Assembly: GCF_000002235.5 (NCBI RefSeq)
Contig: NW_022145597.1
Span: 25,746,423 to 25,810,422 of the forward strand
Source of the DNA: Strongylocentrotus purpuratus
Taxonomy: Eukaryota; Echinodermata; Echinoidea; Camarodonta; Strongylocentrotidae
Direction of reading: 5' to 3'
Length of the DNA: 64,000 bases
Shown: positions 1-12,453 of the stretch, one piece after another
Layout of the letters: each line of letters begins with the position of its first letter
Position numbering within the stretch: position 1 is the stretch's first letter
Translations under genes and position numbers: made by a program
Notes under the pieces: model-generated
Seen by the model: only the letters and a program-made list of their open reading frames with translations
Database searches by the model: none
Told to the model about the DNA's origin: nothing

Positions 1-1060
1 AGAAGAGGGTGGGAGTCTGTGATGGACAGGGAGTTGGAGGTTGAGAACCACCGAGGGATACAAGAGGGGTGCAAAATGTTACCCTATTCATACTCAGGAT
101 GTTAAGGAAGGGATTGTAATCTGGGATAAGAAACACTGGGTTTTGAAATAGTAGTATGATTTTACATATCAATGAGAGGGTGGGGCCCATGAAGGGGCAG
201 AGAGTTGGAAGGAGAGGACCATTGAGGGGTACAAGAGGGGTGCGAAATGTTACCCTATTGATACTCAAGATGTTGAGAAAGGGGATTGGATTGTTGGATG
301 AGAAAGAGTTTGGCTTTTTGAAATAGTAATGATTTTACATATCAATGAGAGGGTGGGGCCCATGAAGGGGCAGAGAGTTGGAGGGAGGAAACCAGGGAAG
401 AGTGTTAGGGTGTAGAATGTTACTTGGTGATGGTCAAGTATGTTTAATAGGGGGATCAATGTGGTATTAAGATTAGAAAGGGTGTAGAATGTAACCTAAT
501 AAATCCTACGTATGTTAAGGTATGGAATTGTGGTGTTAACAATGGAACACTTGAAGAGAAAAAGCTTGGTTACGGGTAGTCATATGAGGAGAGGGTGGGG
601 GCCAATGAGGATTCACTTGGAGGGTGGGAGCGATGGAGGGGGGCAAGAGTGGTGAAGAATGTTACCTAATGATGGCTAAGTGTGTTTAATAGGGGGATGA
701 ATGTGGTATTAAGATTAGAATGTTTGAATAGGGAAAGTTGGATCATTACAATATAATCATGTACTCCATGGAAGAACAGAGCCATTAGGTTAATGGCTCT
801 GATGGCTCTGAGATGTACTATCCAACCATTTTATCATTCTATTATTGTTATATAAATCTTTGATTTTGTTATTTTGTGTTATTGTTTGTATGATGCTTTT
901 TCGGAAAACAAACAAACAAACATGCTAAGGAGAGCATGGGAGCTTATAAGGGGTGACAGGGTTAGATGGAGGGGACCAAGAAGGGATACAAGAGGGAAGC
1001 GCTATGTATTCTGATGAATACTGAAGATGTTTATGAAGAAGTTGAAGAAGTTCTGGATTG
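1..1060 (+). repeat. ~170-bp satellite, about six diverged units
   Basis: The word gttaccctatt and neighbours such as gagagggtggggcccatgaa recur near 78, 249, 419 (period 171 and 170), with altered or shortened units at about 491, 661 and 1000. It continues off the left edge. A small inverted repeat (agagccatta/taatggctct) lies at 779-801. Confidence 0.8.
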
Positions 1061-1230
1061 GGAATGTTGATAAGAGATGTAACATTGTTTATCTATAGTA
1101 GATATAAACTAACTCTCATATATAAGTTTAGATCCAAAAGGGCATTGACTTGTGGATTTTAAAACACAGAGTTAATGCCCTTATGGCTCTTAACAAGTGC
1201 TATGTCTGCTGAGACCCAGAAGGACATTAA

Positions 1231-1416
1231 AGCCCCAATGCACTACTTATAGCTACTTGCGCCCTCTATATAGCACACAATGCCTAATCGGTGAGCATTG
1301 GTCCTCATGATCCTCTTTTCTTATGTTAATTGAGAGCTGCTTTGATGAGATAACCACCTGTCAGTGACCATGCAGGGAGGTCTAATCCCTCCTGGCCAAA
1401 CTAGTGCAGTGGGGCT
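1231..1416. mobile_element. MITE family T1, TTAA-flanked, copy 1
   Basis: Termini AGCCCCAATGCACTA and TAGTGCAGTGGGGCT are near-perfect inverted repeats, and TTAA lies on each side (1227-1230, 1417-1420), as in piggyBac-type insertion. It is 186 bp with no coding capacity. Its left TTAA sits at the end of a hairpin-family word (cagaaggacattaa), so it seems to have landed in an H1 hairpin. Confidence 0.8.
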
Positions 1417-1420
1417 TTAA

Positions 1421-2330
1421 ATCATGTAGTTTCTGGATAGATATGACATCAGGAAGAGGAAATAAAAAAGATAAAATAGACTTAAGCAAACTTTGGGCTC
1501 TGCGAAAATAATATCACTCGGTGTGAGTATGTGCATTGTAATTGCAAGGTTGGTGGATCTACCCTATTGTACCATCTGACTGAGTTCCAATTTGGCAGAA
1601 TTTGTGATAACATTTGATAAGAGAATTTGCACATGTAAAATCTTTATGTTTAAAGTTCCGAATAGCCTTATGAATGATGAAATAAAATTAGAGGAATTAC
1701 AAGCATCTTTGTATGAATAGTCAGTATCCAAATTGAAAAAATATGCAACCAATCATGTGATGGTCAGCAATTTGAAGCCAGTTTTGCATTTATCAACATT
1801 TTGATGTTTAGAAATTATATTCAGAACCACAACTAGGAAGATTATGTTTCTTTAAATTGTTCATATATCTAATTCAACTATTTGATGTCTTATTTAGAAA
1901 TCGGATCAACTTATGTTTATTAAGAGTATTTAAACTTGCAATATTTCTCTTTCGAAGTTCTATTTGAACCTCATATTTAGAAATATCATTTGTGACATGG
2001 AACTCCTAATATACAAGTTAGCACTTTGGTTTCTTCCTTCGCCTCTCTGCACAGTCATTCGTTTGTCGCATGTGCTCTTTTGCACAGAACAATAGGTAGC
2101 AATTGATAAATGGATTTCTTTGTGCAACACAATTTTGACTTTTTATCCTTTCCCGGTCTTGATTAGCTCTATGGCAACCCTTTTTAGTATAGATTGATTT
2201 TGCACTTGAAACAGTTAAATAATCTTGAAACTTTTGGTATATCTATTCCCATGATAAATACACTATGGCACAGGGAAATTATTTGTGTGGCATATAAAGA
2301 GTTTAAATATTTCTGGGAGATTTGTACCCT
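1421..2330. other. No gene seen
   Basis: AT-rich unique sequence; no coding signal or repeat recognised. Confidence 0.5.
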
Positions 2331-2690
2331 TTAAAGGTATAGACCAGTTCTGATCATGTGATTGCATTGTGAAAGAAAAGGTTGATCATCTTGCATATAA
2401 GTATTGGTGTGTACTGCAAGGTTCTGGAATCATCCAAATTTTTAGAAATTTGGCCCAGTCTTGGTAAAGTAACAAGCACTGTACACAGAAAGATGTATAT
2501 GGGACTACGCTATATCTATCCAGTCCGGATAGATATAATAATATACCAATTATATCAATTAGTAGGCGGTTTCCCGGGAAAAATTTGTATCATCACATAG
2601 TCAAAACATATCTTTCACATGATTGGTGATAAGAGCTTCCATTTCATTTCGTGAGAGGGGGGCGTTTTGAAAACTGGTCTATACCTTTAA
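2331..2690 (+). mobile_element. MITE family T3, copy 1
   Basis: 360 bp from TTAA to TTAA, with inverted ends AGGTATAGACCAGTT and AACTGGTCTATACCT. Interior words include attgcattgtgaaagaaa and caaggttctggaatcat. The 72-codon open frame inside is repeat sequence, not a gene. Confidence 0.8.
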
Positions 2691-2884
2691 GGGGCAAGAT
2701 GCTCGGCTGTCACACTACAAGGATATGGGAGGCAGTCATAATTGAACATGAACTAAGTCCCCTATGCGACTGTCACGAACGGGGATCGGCAAGTTGCTAG
2801 CGATGAGGACAACGATCCCCCGAGAGCCAATTACAGTAAACGGATCAGCACTACTAATTACAGCACAGCAAGACATGGGACATC

Positions 2885-3900
2885 GATCATACATGATAGA
2901 CTGGACAATAGGAGCTGAGACATGCTGATGGGTGGGAGATCTATGGGGTGAGGGTGAAGGAGGGGAGGTTAGGGAGGAGATGAGGTGTAAGAGGGGGTGG
3001 GGATTAGGAGTATACATGTTGATGGGTGGGGGGTGGGGTGAGGGTGAAGGAGAAGGAGAGGGGGAGATGAGGGGTAAGGGGGGGGGGTGAGGATTAGGAG
3101 GAGACATGGTGATGGGTAGGAGATGGGGTGAGGGTGAAGGAGGGGAGGTTAGGGAGGAGATGGGGGTAAGAGGGGGTGGGGATTAGGAGGAGACATGTTG
3201 ATGGGTGGGAGATGGGGTGAAGGTGGAGGAGGAGAGAGAGGAGATGGGGTGTACGAGGGGGTGGGAATTAGGAGGAGACATGTTGATGGGTGGGATATGG
3301 GGTGAGGGTGAAGGAGGAGAGGGAGGAGATGGGGGTAAGAGGGGGTGGGGATTAGGAGGAGACATGTTGATGGGAGGGAGGTGAGGTGAGGGTGAAGGAG
3401 GGGAGGTTAGAAGTGGGAGGTGGGGAATAGGAGGGGGGAAAGAGATGGGGTGAGGGTGAAGGAGGAGAGGTTAGGGGTGGGGTGGGGAATAGGAGGGGGA
3501 AGAGAGGCAGTAAGAGAGTGTTAGGGAATGGAAAGAGAGAGGAGATATGACATTATTCTTACATGATAGACCAGCAAGAGAAGCTGAGACCTGTGGATGG
3601 GTGGGAGATGGGGTGAGGGTGGAGGGGGAGGGGTTAGGAGTGGGAGATGGGGGAATAGGAGGGGAAGAGGGGCAGTAAGGGAGCGTTAGGGAATGGAGGG
3701 AGGAGATGTGACATTATTCGTACATGATAGACCCGCAAGTGAAGCTGAGACCTGTGGATGGGTGAAGGAATGAGCGGGAAGGGGGCGAGGAGAGGGAGGA
3801 GATGAGGGTAAGAGGGGGATGGGGGGGGGGGGGGGGTGGGGATTAGGAGGAAGAAGGGAATAAAGTATTGTTCAAGTGAGGGTTGATCATACATGATAGG
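2885..3900 (+). repeat. G-rich minisatellite field
   Basis: Units of 84-94 bp around acatgttgatgggtgggaga start near 2920, 3014, 3104, 3193, 3278 and 3362. A second spacing of acatgatagac words occurs near 2891, 3562, 3724 and 3890. Long G runs, including one near 3818-3834, make quadruplex or triplex structure possible. Pro/Ser-rich minus-strand open frames here are products of the repeat. Confidence 0.8.
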
Positions 3901-4608
3901 CTAGACAACAATAGCTTAGATGTGTTGCAGAGATGTAAGGAAGAATGAGGGAAAGGTGGAATTGGGGTGGGAAGCAAGATGGTTGGAAGTGAAAGGCAAG
4001 GGTGGAAAGAAGGGGAGGGGAGAGATGGGGAGGAGGAATGGAGGCAAGAAGGTACTGTTGAAGATGAGAGATTGGACGGAGGCTGTTGAGGTGTGACATT
4101 GGACTCTTATGAAATATGTCAGATTAGTCAATAGACAAAGATTAGACAGTAGACAAGGAAACATGTGGATGATGCAGGATGAATGTCTGGTGGTATGAAG
4201 AGAAGGAGGGTGCTTTGTTAACATATATGCCATGATGAACTGTCTCAATTAAAACTGTGCCAATGAAATAGTTTTACATGTAAAGGAATGGCAAATGGGC
4301 ATAAAAATAATAGCTTTTGGCAACAATCGCCTCCATGTGCACTGACTACTATGTGTGCTTCAAGATGCAAATCTATCACCCGCACTACTTATGCGATTTA
4401 ATTTGCTGGTCATGAATATTATCGGTTTAACTTAATCATGTCTGAACAAGGCCTAACAGCATCCTTTCTGTTCTGCAACCCTGATATCTCTATGGCTGTA
4501 TAACAACAACACTATCTAATATACCTGTTTGCACCAAATTTATTACAGCTTATGATCTCGTCCACCTATAAAAACCTGTCACCCATCCTTCCTAAGCCTA
4601 TACCTCAG

Positions 4609-4793
4609 TTTACAACCATGATGAAGCAACAATCAATAATGATATCAGCGTCACCATGGCAACGAAGCTCTACCGGACCATTAACAGGGCAGGCATCCCT
4701 TCTCCCATCCCAGCTCCAGTCCCTTTAACCCAGGAGTCTGATCTAGCCCATATACCTGTCACTTATCTGGTAGACTGGCATGTTTCACATTAA
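4609..4793 (+). pseudogene. Possible decayed protease-like exon fragment
   Basis: After a splice-like cctatacctcag, an open frame of 60 codons starts YNHDEATINNDISVTM and ends at TAA 4791-4793. The stretch DEATINNDISV resembles the region around the catalytic Asp of trypsin-like serine proteases (consensus near NNDIALLKL), but what follows does not match that fold. No second exon, His or Ser motif was seen nearby. This may be chance. It also overlaps an X-box-like site. Confidence 0.15.
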
Positions 4794-4824
4794 CATATGA
4801 CCCGGCTTTCCTTCACCAAAGCTC

Positions 4825-5730
4825 CAGGTTGCCTATTAAGTAGCCTCCTATCTTCAGCCTGCACTACTGATACAGCATCTTCCAGGAGTTAATTTTCAAG
4901 ATGATAGTTTTCTGGAGGATGCACACTGCATCGATAGTTCTTTAACAATGAAAAATATCAGAATATCCCTTGCCATAATTCTTACCCAGCTTCCCTTCAT
5001 GGAGGTCCAGGGGGGTGTTTCACAAAGATCCTCATTTGAACTTATATCTAAGTTGGACTTAAAAATTATGGAGAGCCATTTGTAGTCTTAAAATAAAATA
5101 TATTCAAAAGGGAAAATTCAAGTATTTTAGACTTTTCATAAATTTCACATCAAGAACACGAAATTTCCCATGATAATTGAAAATATGAATGATTTGAATC
5201 AACATTTTATGCCTTTTAAAATAATTTTAGAAACATATTTTCAAAGGTGCTAACGGCTTTCCATAATTGTTAAGTCCAACTTCGAGATAAGTTCAACTTC
5301 GCATTTTTGTGAAACACCCCCCTGGTTGCCTATTAGCCTTCTGTCTAAGATCTGCACTACCGATACTATATCTTCAAGAAGTTAATATTCAGGATGATAG
5401 TTTTCTGAAGGATAGTTTTCTGGAGGATACATATTGGATCTAAGGTCCTAAAGATTTGAAAAATAACAGAATATCCCCTCTTTCTGATGTCTAATCATCT
5501 CTTAGCCTCCTGCACTACAGATCATTTTGTACCTTTGAGAAGTTAATGTTTGCAAAGATTGTTTTCGGGAAGATACATATAAATGTACATAAAACATTTC
5601 AGTTCTTAAACATTTTTAACAATTTGTGATGATTAACACACAACCCCACACTGTGACAAGCTCCCATCTTCATCTAGTTCTCACTACAATTTTTATTTTT
5701 TATTTGATGTCTTCCAGAAGTCAATTCTGT
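4825..5730 (+). repeat. Diverged ~150-bp tandem repeat split by F1 MITE
   Basis: Words gcactactgatacagcatct, gaagttaatattcaggatga, gatagttttctg recur from 4825, 5323, 5505 and weakly 5660. The F1 element at 5007-5325 lies between units 1 and 2. Confidence 0.6.
5007..5325. mobile_element. MITE family F1, copy 1
   Basis: 319 bp with long inverted ends of about 60 bp: ccaggggggtgtttcacaaa on the left and the inverse gtgaaacacccccctgg on the right; both arms contain aagttggacttaa-type words. It splits a diverged tandem repeat (see 4825-5730). Confidence 0.8.
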
Positions 5731-6795
5731 TAAAGTTAAACTTCTCAAATTACTGGTTTGTTCATGCCTTTCTAGTGGGTTGGAAAATAGTATGGAAAAA
5801 GTTCTAAAAGATTTAGAACAGGAGTTCATTCACACAAAACTTTCAATCATCGATATATGGAACATCTCCAATTACATGCTCATATAACAACTAAATTATT
5901 CATACCCTTACCATTTCTTTCTTTTTTGGGGTGAAAATTGATTTGTCCAGATTTATGTATCCTAAGAATGTGATTTATGAAAGCTTACATTTAAAGTATT
6001 AAAAAAGGGCCCTAACTCGACGAGCCCACCCTTGATTCTTGAGATAGGATAAAACACCTATTTTACTCTTAGTTTCTTCCTTCTATCAACTTCTCTTATG
6101 TTATTCTTTGTTTTATCATTCTATCACTGTCTCTTTCTGTCTGTCCATGTATTATTCTCTTTTTTATTTTTGTACTGTATAATCTCTTTCTAACATTTTA
6201 CTGCAATTCTGAGTTATTTCATTTGAAATATGAAGGTCATACCCCAAGGAAAATATCCCTCAATGGTTGTAACCCTGAAGTCCTTGATGTTGAATAACTG
6301 TTGCATGTAAGGTGGAGCTTGGACAAGGTGTAGAAGTAATAGTTTTGATTTCTAATGCAATCTCACAGACTTTCAAAATGGAGAATTGAAGAAAAAAAAT
6401 CAAGAAAAACTTATTAGTCTTGTCTTTGCTACCATGTTTTTTGTGTCTTATTTACTTGGAATAGTTGAAGAAAGGGAGAATTGAAGAAAATATTTGAAGA
6501 AAAAGACTTAATATTATTGAATCTACTTTTGGATATGAAGTGATTTCTACTTACAACCCCTTCATGACATTTTTACAAAGTAAGAAGGAAATTCCTGATT
6601 TATGACCCTTTTGAATTCCTCAGTGAATTAAAAAAACTCAAAATACGAATTAACAAAAGGTTACATGTGACCAGCTTTCAGAGAAAAGGAATAGGTTATG
6701 TTTGCATATCTGTTACAAGAAATTTCTTTCATCTGATTGACTTTCTGCCTAAACCGACGTAATTATGCATGTGTGGGACAATAAGGATATGACTC
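5731..6795. other. No gene seen
   Basis: AT-rich unique sequence without a supported feature. Confidence 0.5.
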
Positions 6796-7082
6796 TCTCT
6801 CTCTCCCTCTCTGCCATTCTCATATTTCTTGGGGTGTCTTTGTGTCTCTCTGTTCAATGCTCTATACTTCTGTATCTCTAATAATCTCTCTCTTATGTCC
6901 CTCCTCTTGATTACATTTCTCTCTCACTTTCTTACTCTCTCCCTCTCCCTCTCACCCTCTCTGTCTGTCTCTCTGTCTCTCTGTCTCTCTCTCTCTCATC
7001 TATGTATGTATATATTTATCTATATATTTATAGATCTCTCACCCTCTCTGTCTGTCTCTTCGTATGTCTGTCTCTGTCTCTC

Positions 7083-7131
<49 letters not shown>

Positions 7132-7208
7132 TATGTATGTATCTATTTATCTATATATTTATAGATCTCTCCCTCCTTCCTCCTCTCTCTCTATCTAATC
7201 TATGTATG

Positions 7209-7277
<69 letters not shown>

Positions 7278-7350
7278 TACTGTATATATATATATTTATC
7301 TCCGTCTTTCCCTTCTCTCCTTTCCTCTCCGTCTCTCTCTCTCTCCCCAC
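6796..7350 (+). repeat. Compound (CT)n, (TATC)n, (TA)n array
   Basis: Long CT tracts with interspersed ctatgtatgtat words repeated three times, then a TA tract at about 7217-7273. Open frames of Leu/Ser runs are not genes. Confidence 0.9.
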
Positions 7351-7612
7351 CTTATGAATAAATGTGTGGGTTTGCATGAGAAGTAAGCATCACTGTAATG
7401 AGTAGGTAGAAGGTAATCTACGTGTGGGATGATAGACCGACTAAATATATATCAAAGTTCACCATCTCTATATTTAGAATGTGGCGTAAAAATGGAAACC
7501 GAAGTTGGAGTGTGCTATTTAGCCAGTTCAAATGGAGAACTGGAAGGGATCTATGTAGAAGTAGGAATAAATACAGCAATGAGAGGCAGGGTTTAAGGTG
7601 GGAGAGTGAGCA

Positions 7613-7665
<53 letters not shown>

Positions 7666-7822
7666 GGGAGAGAAAGAAAGAGAGTGAGAGCAAAAGGGAG
7701 AGAGAGAGAGAGAGAGAGAGGAGAAAAGAGAGGAGAAAGAGAAAGAGAGAGAGAGAGAGAGAAAGAGAGAGAAGAGAAGACAGAAAGAGAGAGAGAGAGA
7801 GAGAGAAGGGGGGGGGGGGGTT
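7613..7822 (+). repeat. (GA)n array with terminal G run
   Basis: Near-pure GA from 7616, then a G run near 7808-7820. Confidence 0.9.
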
Positions 7823-8699
7823 CCAGTTATTAAGTTGCGCAAGAGTAAGAATAGACAGAGAGAGTGTCCTATTGTATTTTGAAAACTTTTTATATGAAAA
7901 CAAAAACATGAATCAAATTGTTATATGTACATTTGTGGTTAAGTGTAGGAGTCATCAAGATTGGCACAGAGCAATAATGCCACCAGTAATCATCAGCATA
8001 TAGACCTTATGTCATTTGTTTACAGTGAATCGCCTGTATCTATAAGTTGGATGATTCATATTGCCTAATCTATTCTAGATATTAAGTTCAACCATTTGTG
8101 GAATCTAAGTTTCTTGGGAAAGTATGTTTTTCTTTTGGTAAAGAGAAACAACATTTACCCTTTCCACATTTCAATTCTCTTTGTTCATTTAATTGTGATA
8201 TATTGAAATTGTCTTTTACGGGCTAGAAGGGCATTGAACCTGTTAACATGACTAAACATTTTTACTGGCTCTCAAAGGACAATATAAATGAATTTTGCTC
8301 AGGATTTTTAATGAGACTTTTTTCTTAGTATCTCTCATTATTTTCAAATTTCTTTTGAAATTTCTATTTTGGGGGTAATTATACTTTTTAAAGTAATATA
8401 TATGTATGATTTATATAGTCAAAATTATGAATAAGCAAAATGACCCCCCTCCCCTCCAAAAGAAAAGGGGGGGGGGGGGAGTACCAAAGTTGCATCCATG
8501 CTTTTGGTCAAGATAACTATGAGGAAATCAGCAGTTTTTTAGAAAGGGGGAAATTTGAGAAACAGATTTTTACTAAGTGGAAACTTTTTGCTCTTTCTGT
8601 TTGTTTTTCTTTCAAATTCTGAAGTGAATTCATGTATACAAGCTACAAATTGTAGAACTTTCAATTAACCACCACCCCCCCCCCCATCCCCAGCATCCT
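7823..8699. other. No gene seen
   Basis: AT-rich; holds one H1 half near 8221 and a G run near 8466-8479. Confidence 0.45.
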
Positions 8700-9080
8700 C
8701 TTGCAAGTCATCTGCTGTGTTGGATATGAGCGTCTATAGGCTGATGAGTAGCATCTGAGACAGACACGAACGGAGCGTGAGCGTGTGTATATATGACAAT
8801 CTGGGTCACATGAGTGTAGTGTAGAGCTGCTATGGGATCCCACATATATTATGCACAGGCTCGACGACGGTGAAGACCTCGCATGCAGGATATATTTCCT
8901 GCACAGCGTCGCTCCGTGCAGTCCCGTCCATAGCGATGCGTGTATGTGTGAGGGACTGCCTGCGCGATCGAGAGGAGCCCTGTGTGTGTGTGTGTGTGTG
9001 TTTGCTAGATCGGGAGCTAACGAGGATAGAGGATAGAGATGGGGAGAGGGAGGGAGACGGGGAGATGGAGAGATAGTAAG
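8700..9080. promoter_or_regulatory. CpG-rich unique patch, possible regulatory region
   Basis: CpG density and GC content are clearly above the surrounding AT-rich DNA, for instance gacacgaacggagcgtgagc and ctcgacgacggtgaagacct. A small hairpin gcaggatatatttcctgc lies at about 8885-8902. A TG run follows at 8981-9001. No exon recognised. Confidence 0.25.
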
Positions 9081-9148
9081 ATGGAAAAAAGCACTTGCTG
9101 ATGGCTTTAAGAACTGCATGTTGTAACTCTTGCGTGTATGAGATAATG

Positions 9149-9202
9149 CGTGTGTGTGTTTGTGTGATTGTGTGTGTGTGTGAGTGTGTGTGTGTGTGGT
9201 GG
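9149..9202 (+). repeat. (TG)n microsatellite
   Basis: Interrupted TG tract ending in a short G run. Confidence 0.85.
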
Positions 9203-9366
9203 GGGGAGTGCGTTGGCATGTCCAAACGAGTGAAAGACAGAGTCAGAGAAGTTAGCATGTATAATGCAGAGAAGCGAATTGATGTTGCATAAGATGTGCT
9301 GGTTGGGATGTGCTTAACTATCCCTCTACCATGCATACCCTTATCATGTGAATATGAGATACAGTC

Positions 9367-9790
9367 GTCCCTCTATGTCTCTAAACCTTAAAGGGGAATC
9401 TCATCCCATTACATCTAAACCATGTATTTAATTATGAATTATTTTATCCTTCATATTTAAAGTACATGTCTTTACTTATGAATTATTTGAATGCATGTAC
9501 TTATCTACATGTAGGTTGGATATTGAAAGGTCATTTCATGAGAAGTTCAGAAATACATGTAGAACAGAATTTATCACAACAACATGTGGTTATGTTATAC
9601 TGGTTCTCTCTTTTAGCATCTCTTGATCTTAAAGGGCAATTTCACCTCATCATATTTAAGCCGCGTATTTCTACTTCTGAATTATATGAATGCATCTTTG
9701 CAGGTTCCATAATTCATGAGGAATTTCTGAATGATATATATGCAGTAAGAAATTTATCACTCCTAATTTCTACTTTTTAGCTTGTCATCA
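9367..9790 (+). repeat. Two-unit ~241-bp tandem duplication
   Basis: cttaaaggggaatctcatcc near 9387 and cttaaagggcaatttcacct near 9628, followed in both by catatttaa, gaattatttgaatgcat, cattt and atgagaagtt/atgaggaatt words. Confidence 0.65.
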
Positions 9791-10605
9791 TGATTCTCTA
9801 TGATGTAAGATCTTTTTATGCATTTCATGCAAACGTTCATATATTTGGTTGAAAAAAAAGGCGTGCATTATCTTAAAAGCATTTTGAAAGACCAAATGTA
9901 TTAAAAATGCTGTTCAATAAATCACACTTTGCACTTGTACACAAGATAAAATAAGGTACCTGACACTGTAGAGTGGCTAATTTTTTTTTTAGGGAATGAG
10001 CACAGATCCTTGATTTCAGATTTTTTTTACTCTGTAAAAGACCCAAGCCTTCAAAATTATTTGGGTCTCAGTATGATTGTTCACCCATTAATAGCATTTT
10101 AATGTTGAACTGGAACTTCTACTTACATTTATACTTCAACCATGTTGGTTATCTAAAGGAGATATGAAACGTAGCAAATTTTGCTGTTTCTCTGACGATT
10201 GCTATGGCAACAGTATTCGTTGTTGGCTGTTGTAGAATTATGTTCTGTGACCTCCTGTCATATTTTTGTTGGAGAAATGTAATTTTGAGGAAGAAAAACA
10301 GATAACCTAAGCTTGTGCTGGGATAATTGTATTTGTTTTGTTGTGCTACTATGTACTACTATAGGCTACTTCTTTACATGGAAATATTGCTAAGTGGGTA
10401 TACAATAACTACTTTCACAAGTGCTGTGTCTTTTTTAATCAAGAATACATGATCCTATTTAGTCAAATAACGGTCTAGAAAACTTTGATGCTAATATTAC
10501 ACAATAATCATCTCTTCCTCCATTCACATAATGTTTCAAATATATTCAAAATAAAATCTTATTGAATGTTATTGATAAGGATTTGCTGTACATGTCAGTT
10601 CAAAT
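9791..10605. other. No gene seen
   Basis: Unique AT-rich sequence, one X-box-like word near 10200. Confidence 0.45.
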
Positions 10606-12005
10606 AAATTATCACCACCACCACCATTGCCATCACCATCAGCAATACATACTACCACCATTACCACCACTGTCACCACCATCAACACCACCATCACCAT
10701 CACCATCACCAATAATGCTACCACCATTACCACCACCACCACCACCACCACCACCACCACCACCACCACCACCACCACCACCACCACCACCACCACCACC
10801 ACCAATAATACTACCACCATTACCACCACCATCACGACTTGCAATCACCACTATCACCAACACCTTAATTCTCCCATCTTTACATCCGATCACTACCATT
10901 ATTTTCACTACATTGAACATCATCTCAATTCCCCCTACAACCAACAGAACTGTCTGTACACTTTTTAACATTGTCCTTGCTATAATCTTTTTCATTATTG
11001 TTGCCTGCAACACCGTCATCACCATTCACCGTTACCACTTTCACCACCACTACCACTATCACAAATACCACCGTTGATAATGCCATCACTACCACTACCA
11101 GTACCATTATCATTACCAATACCATCCCCACCACTACCACTATCAACACCACTACCACTTTCACCGCCACTACCACTATCATAACAAATACCACTATTAA
11201 TAACGTCATCACTACCACTACCAGTACCATTATCATTACCGATACCATCACCACCACTAACACCACCAATACCACTATCACCACCACTACCACTATCACC
11301 ACCAATACCATCACCAACACTACCACATTCACTACCAATACCACATTCACTACCTACATCATCACCTATACTACTATCACCACCAACACCATCACCACCA
11401 CAACCACATTCAATATTCATAATTACCATACAGGTATCACTTTCTTCACTATCATTATCATTAAAAGTTGAAGAGTGTGTATCACCAAGATAATTACTTT
11501 CATCAATACCATCACTGTTACCACCATCACCACTGTCACCACCAGATTAGCATCTTTTCTCTATTTCCCAAATCAATACCATTTTATAACTAATTACACA
11601 TATGTTTTACTTGCTCAAATAATACTACACCCCACACTACTAACTCAGACACCACAATCATTCTATCAATATATATCATGGCCCCTTAGGTATTGCTACA
11701 ATCATTCCTACCACTTCATGTATCAACATATTTCACAGAATTACCATAATACCACCATTCAGTTTCTTATCACCTCCACCACTATGGCATCACTACTATT
11801 ACCAGCACTTCATACCACCACCACCACTACCACTACCACTACCCCATACCTCTATCAGTACCTCTGCTACTACATTTGCTTCTACCACTGTCACTAGCAC
11901 ATAACACATATTCCTACCACTACCATTACCATATACCACTACCACAACCACAACCCGTACCACCACCACTACCACTCCCATACCACTACCTTTGCCACCT
12001 TATCA
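10606..12005 (+). repeat. 1.4-kb (CAC)/(CTA)/(CAT) trinucleotide field
   Basis: Pure CCA core at about 10727-10803, with diverged ccactaccactatcacc words for over 1 kb on its right. Thr/His/Pro/Val/Gly homopolymer open frames on both strands come from the repeat. Confidence 0.9.
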
Positions 12006-12266
12006 ACCACCACACGATCCCATTTGCTTCCTTATGTGCAGCATACTATCAACATTGAACATTACATTGTAAATTCATGTACATGCATGTATGCATACAT
12101 GTACTGTACAGTATATAGACTCCACAAGAGAAAGTAATTGTGATGTAATGGTACGTCTCCCCCACGACATCTAATTAAGATTTCCCTCATCACCGGGGCG
12201 TCTTGATGTAGATAATTGGAATGCCTCTTTGTCACCAACGAGAGAAATCATCCCCGATGGAATGCG

Positions 12267-12453
12267 CCAGAAGGTCGTATGATACCGTAGTGAATATATG
12301 ACCATTTGAACTTCAAGGCGGTTATTAAGCCTGCATGAACGGGAGGAATGAGCCATAAGGTCACACCGTATATTCGTGATATATGACCTTTTAATCTTTA
12401 AGGCATTCACTGTGCAGCGAGTCTATTCTCAAAGACTGCATGAACGTCTAGAC
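12267..12453 (+). repeat. Diverged two-copy tandem duplication
   Basis: agaaggtcgtatgatacc, atatatgacca, gcctgcatgaacg in the first copy correspond to ataaggtcacaccgta, atatatgacct, gactgcatgaacg in the second. Confidence 0.5.

Noticed and set aside
2382-2600. 72-codon open frame
   Set aside because: It lies within T3 MITE copy 1, and related copies do not keep it open.
7002-7909. Long Leu/Ser- and Arg/Glu-rich open frames
   Set aside because: They are translations of CT/GA and TA microsatellites, open on both strands.
10562-11471. Thr-, His-, Pro-, Gly- and Val-rich open frames on both strands
   Set aside because: All come from the CAC-type triplet field; no codon bias or splice sites.
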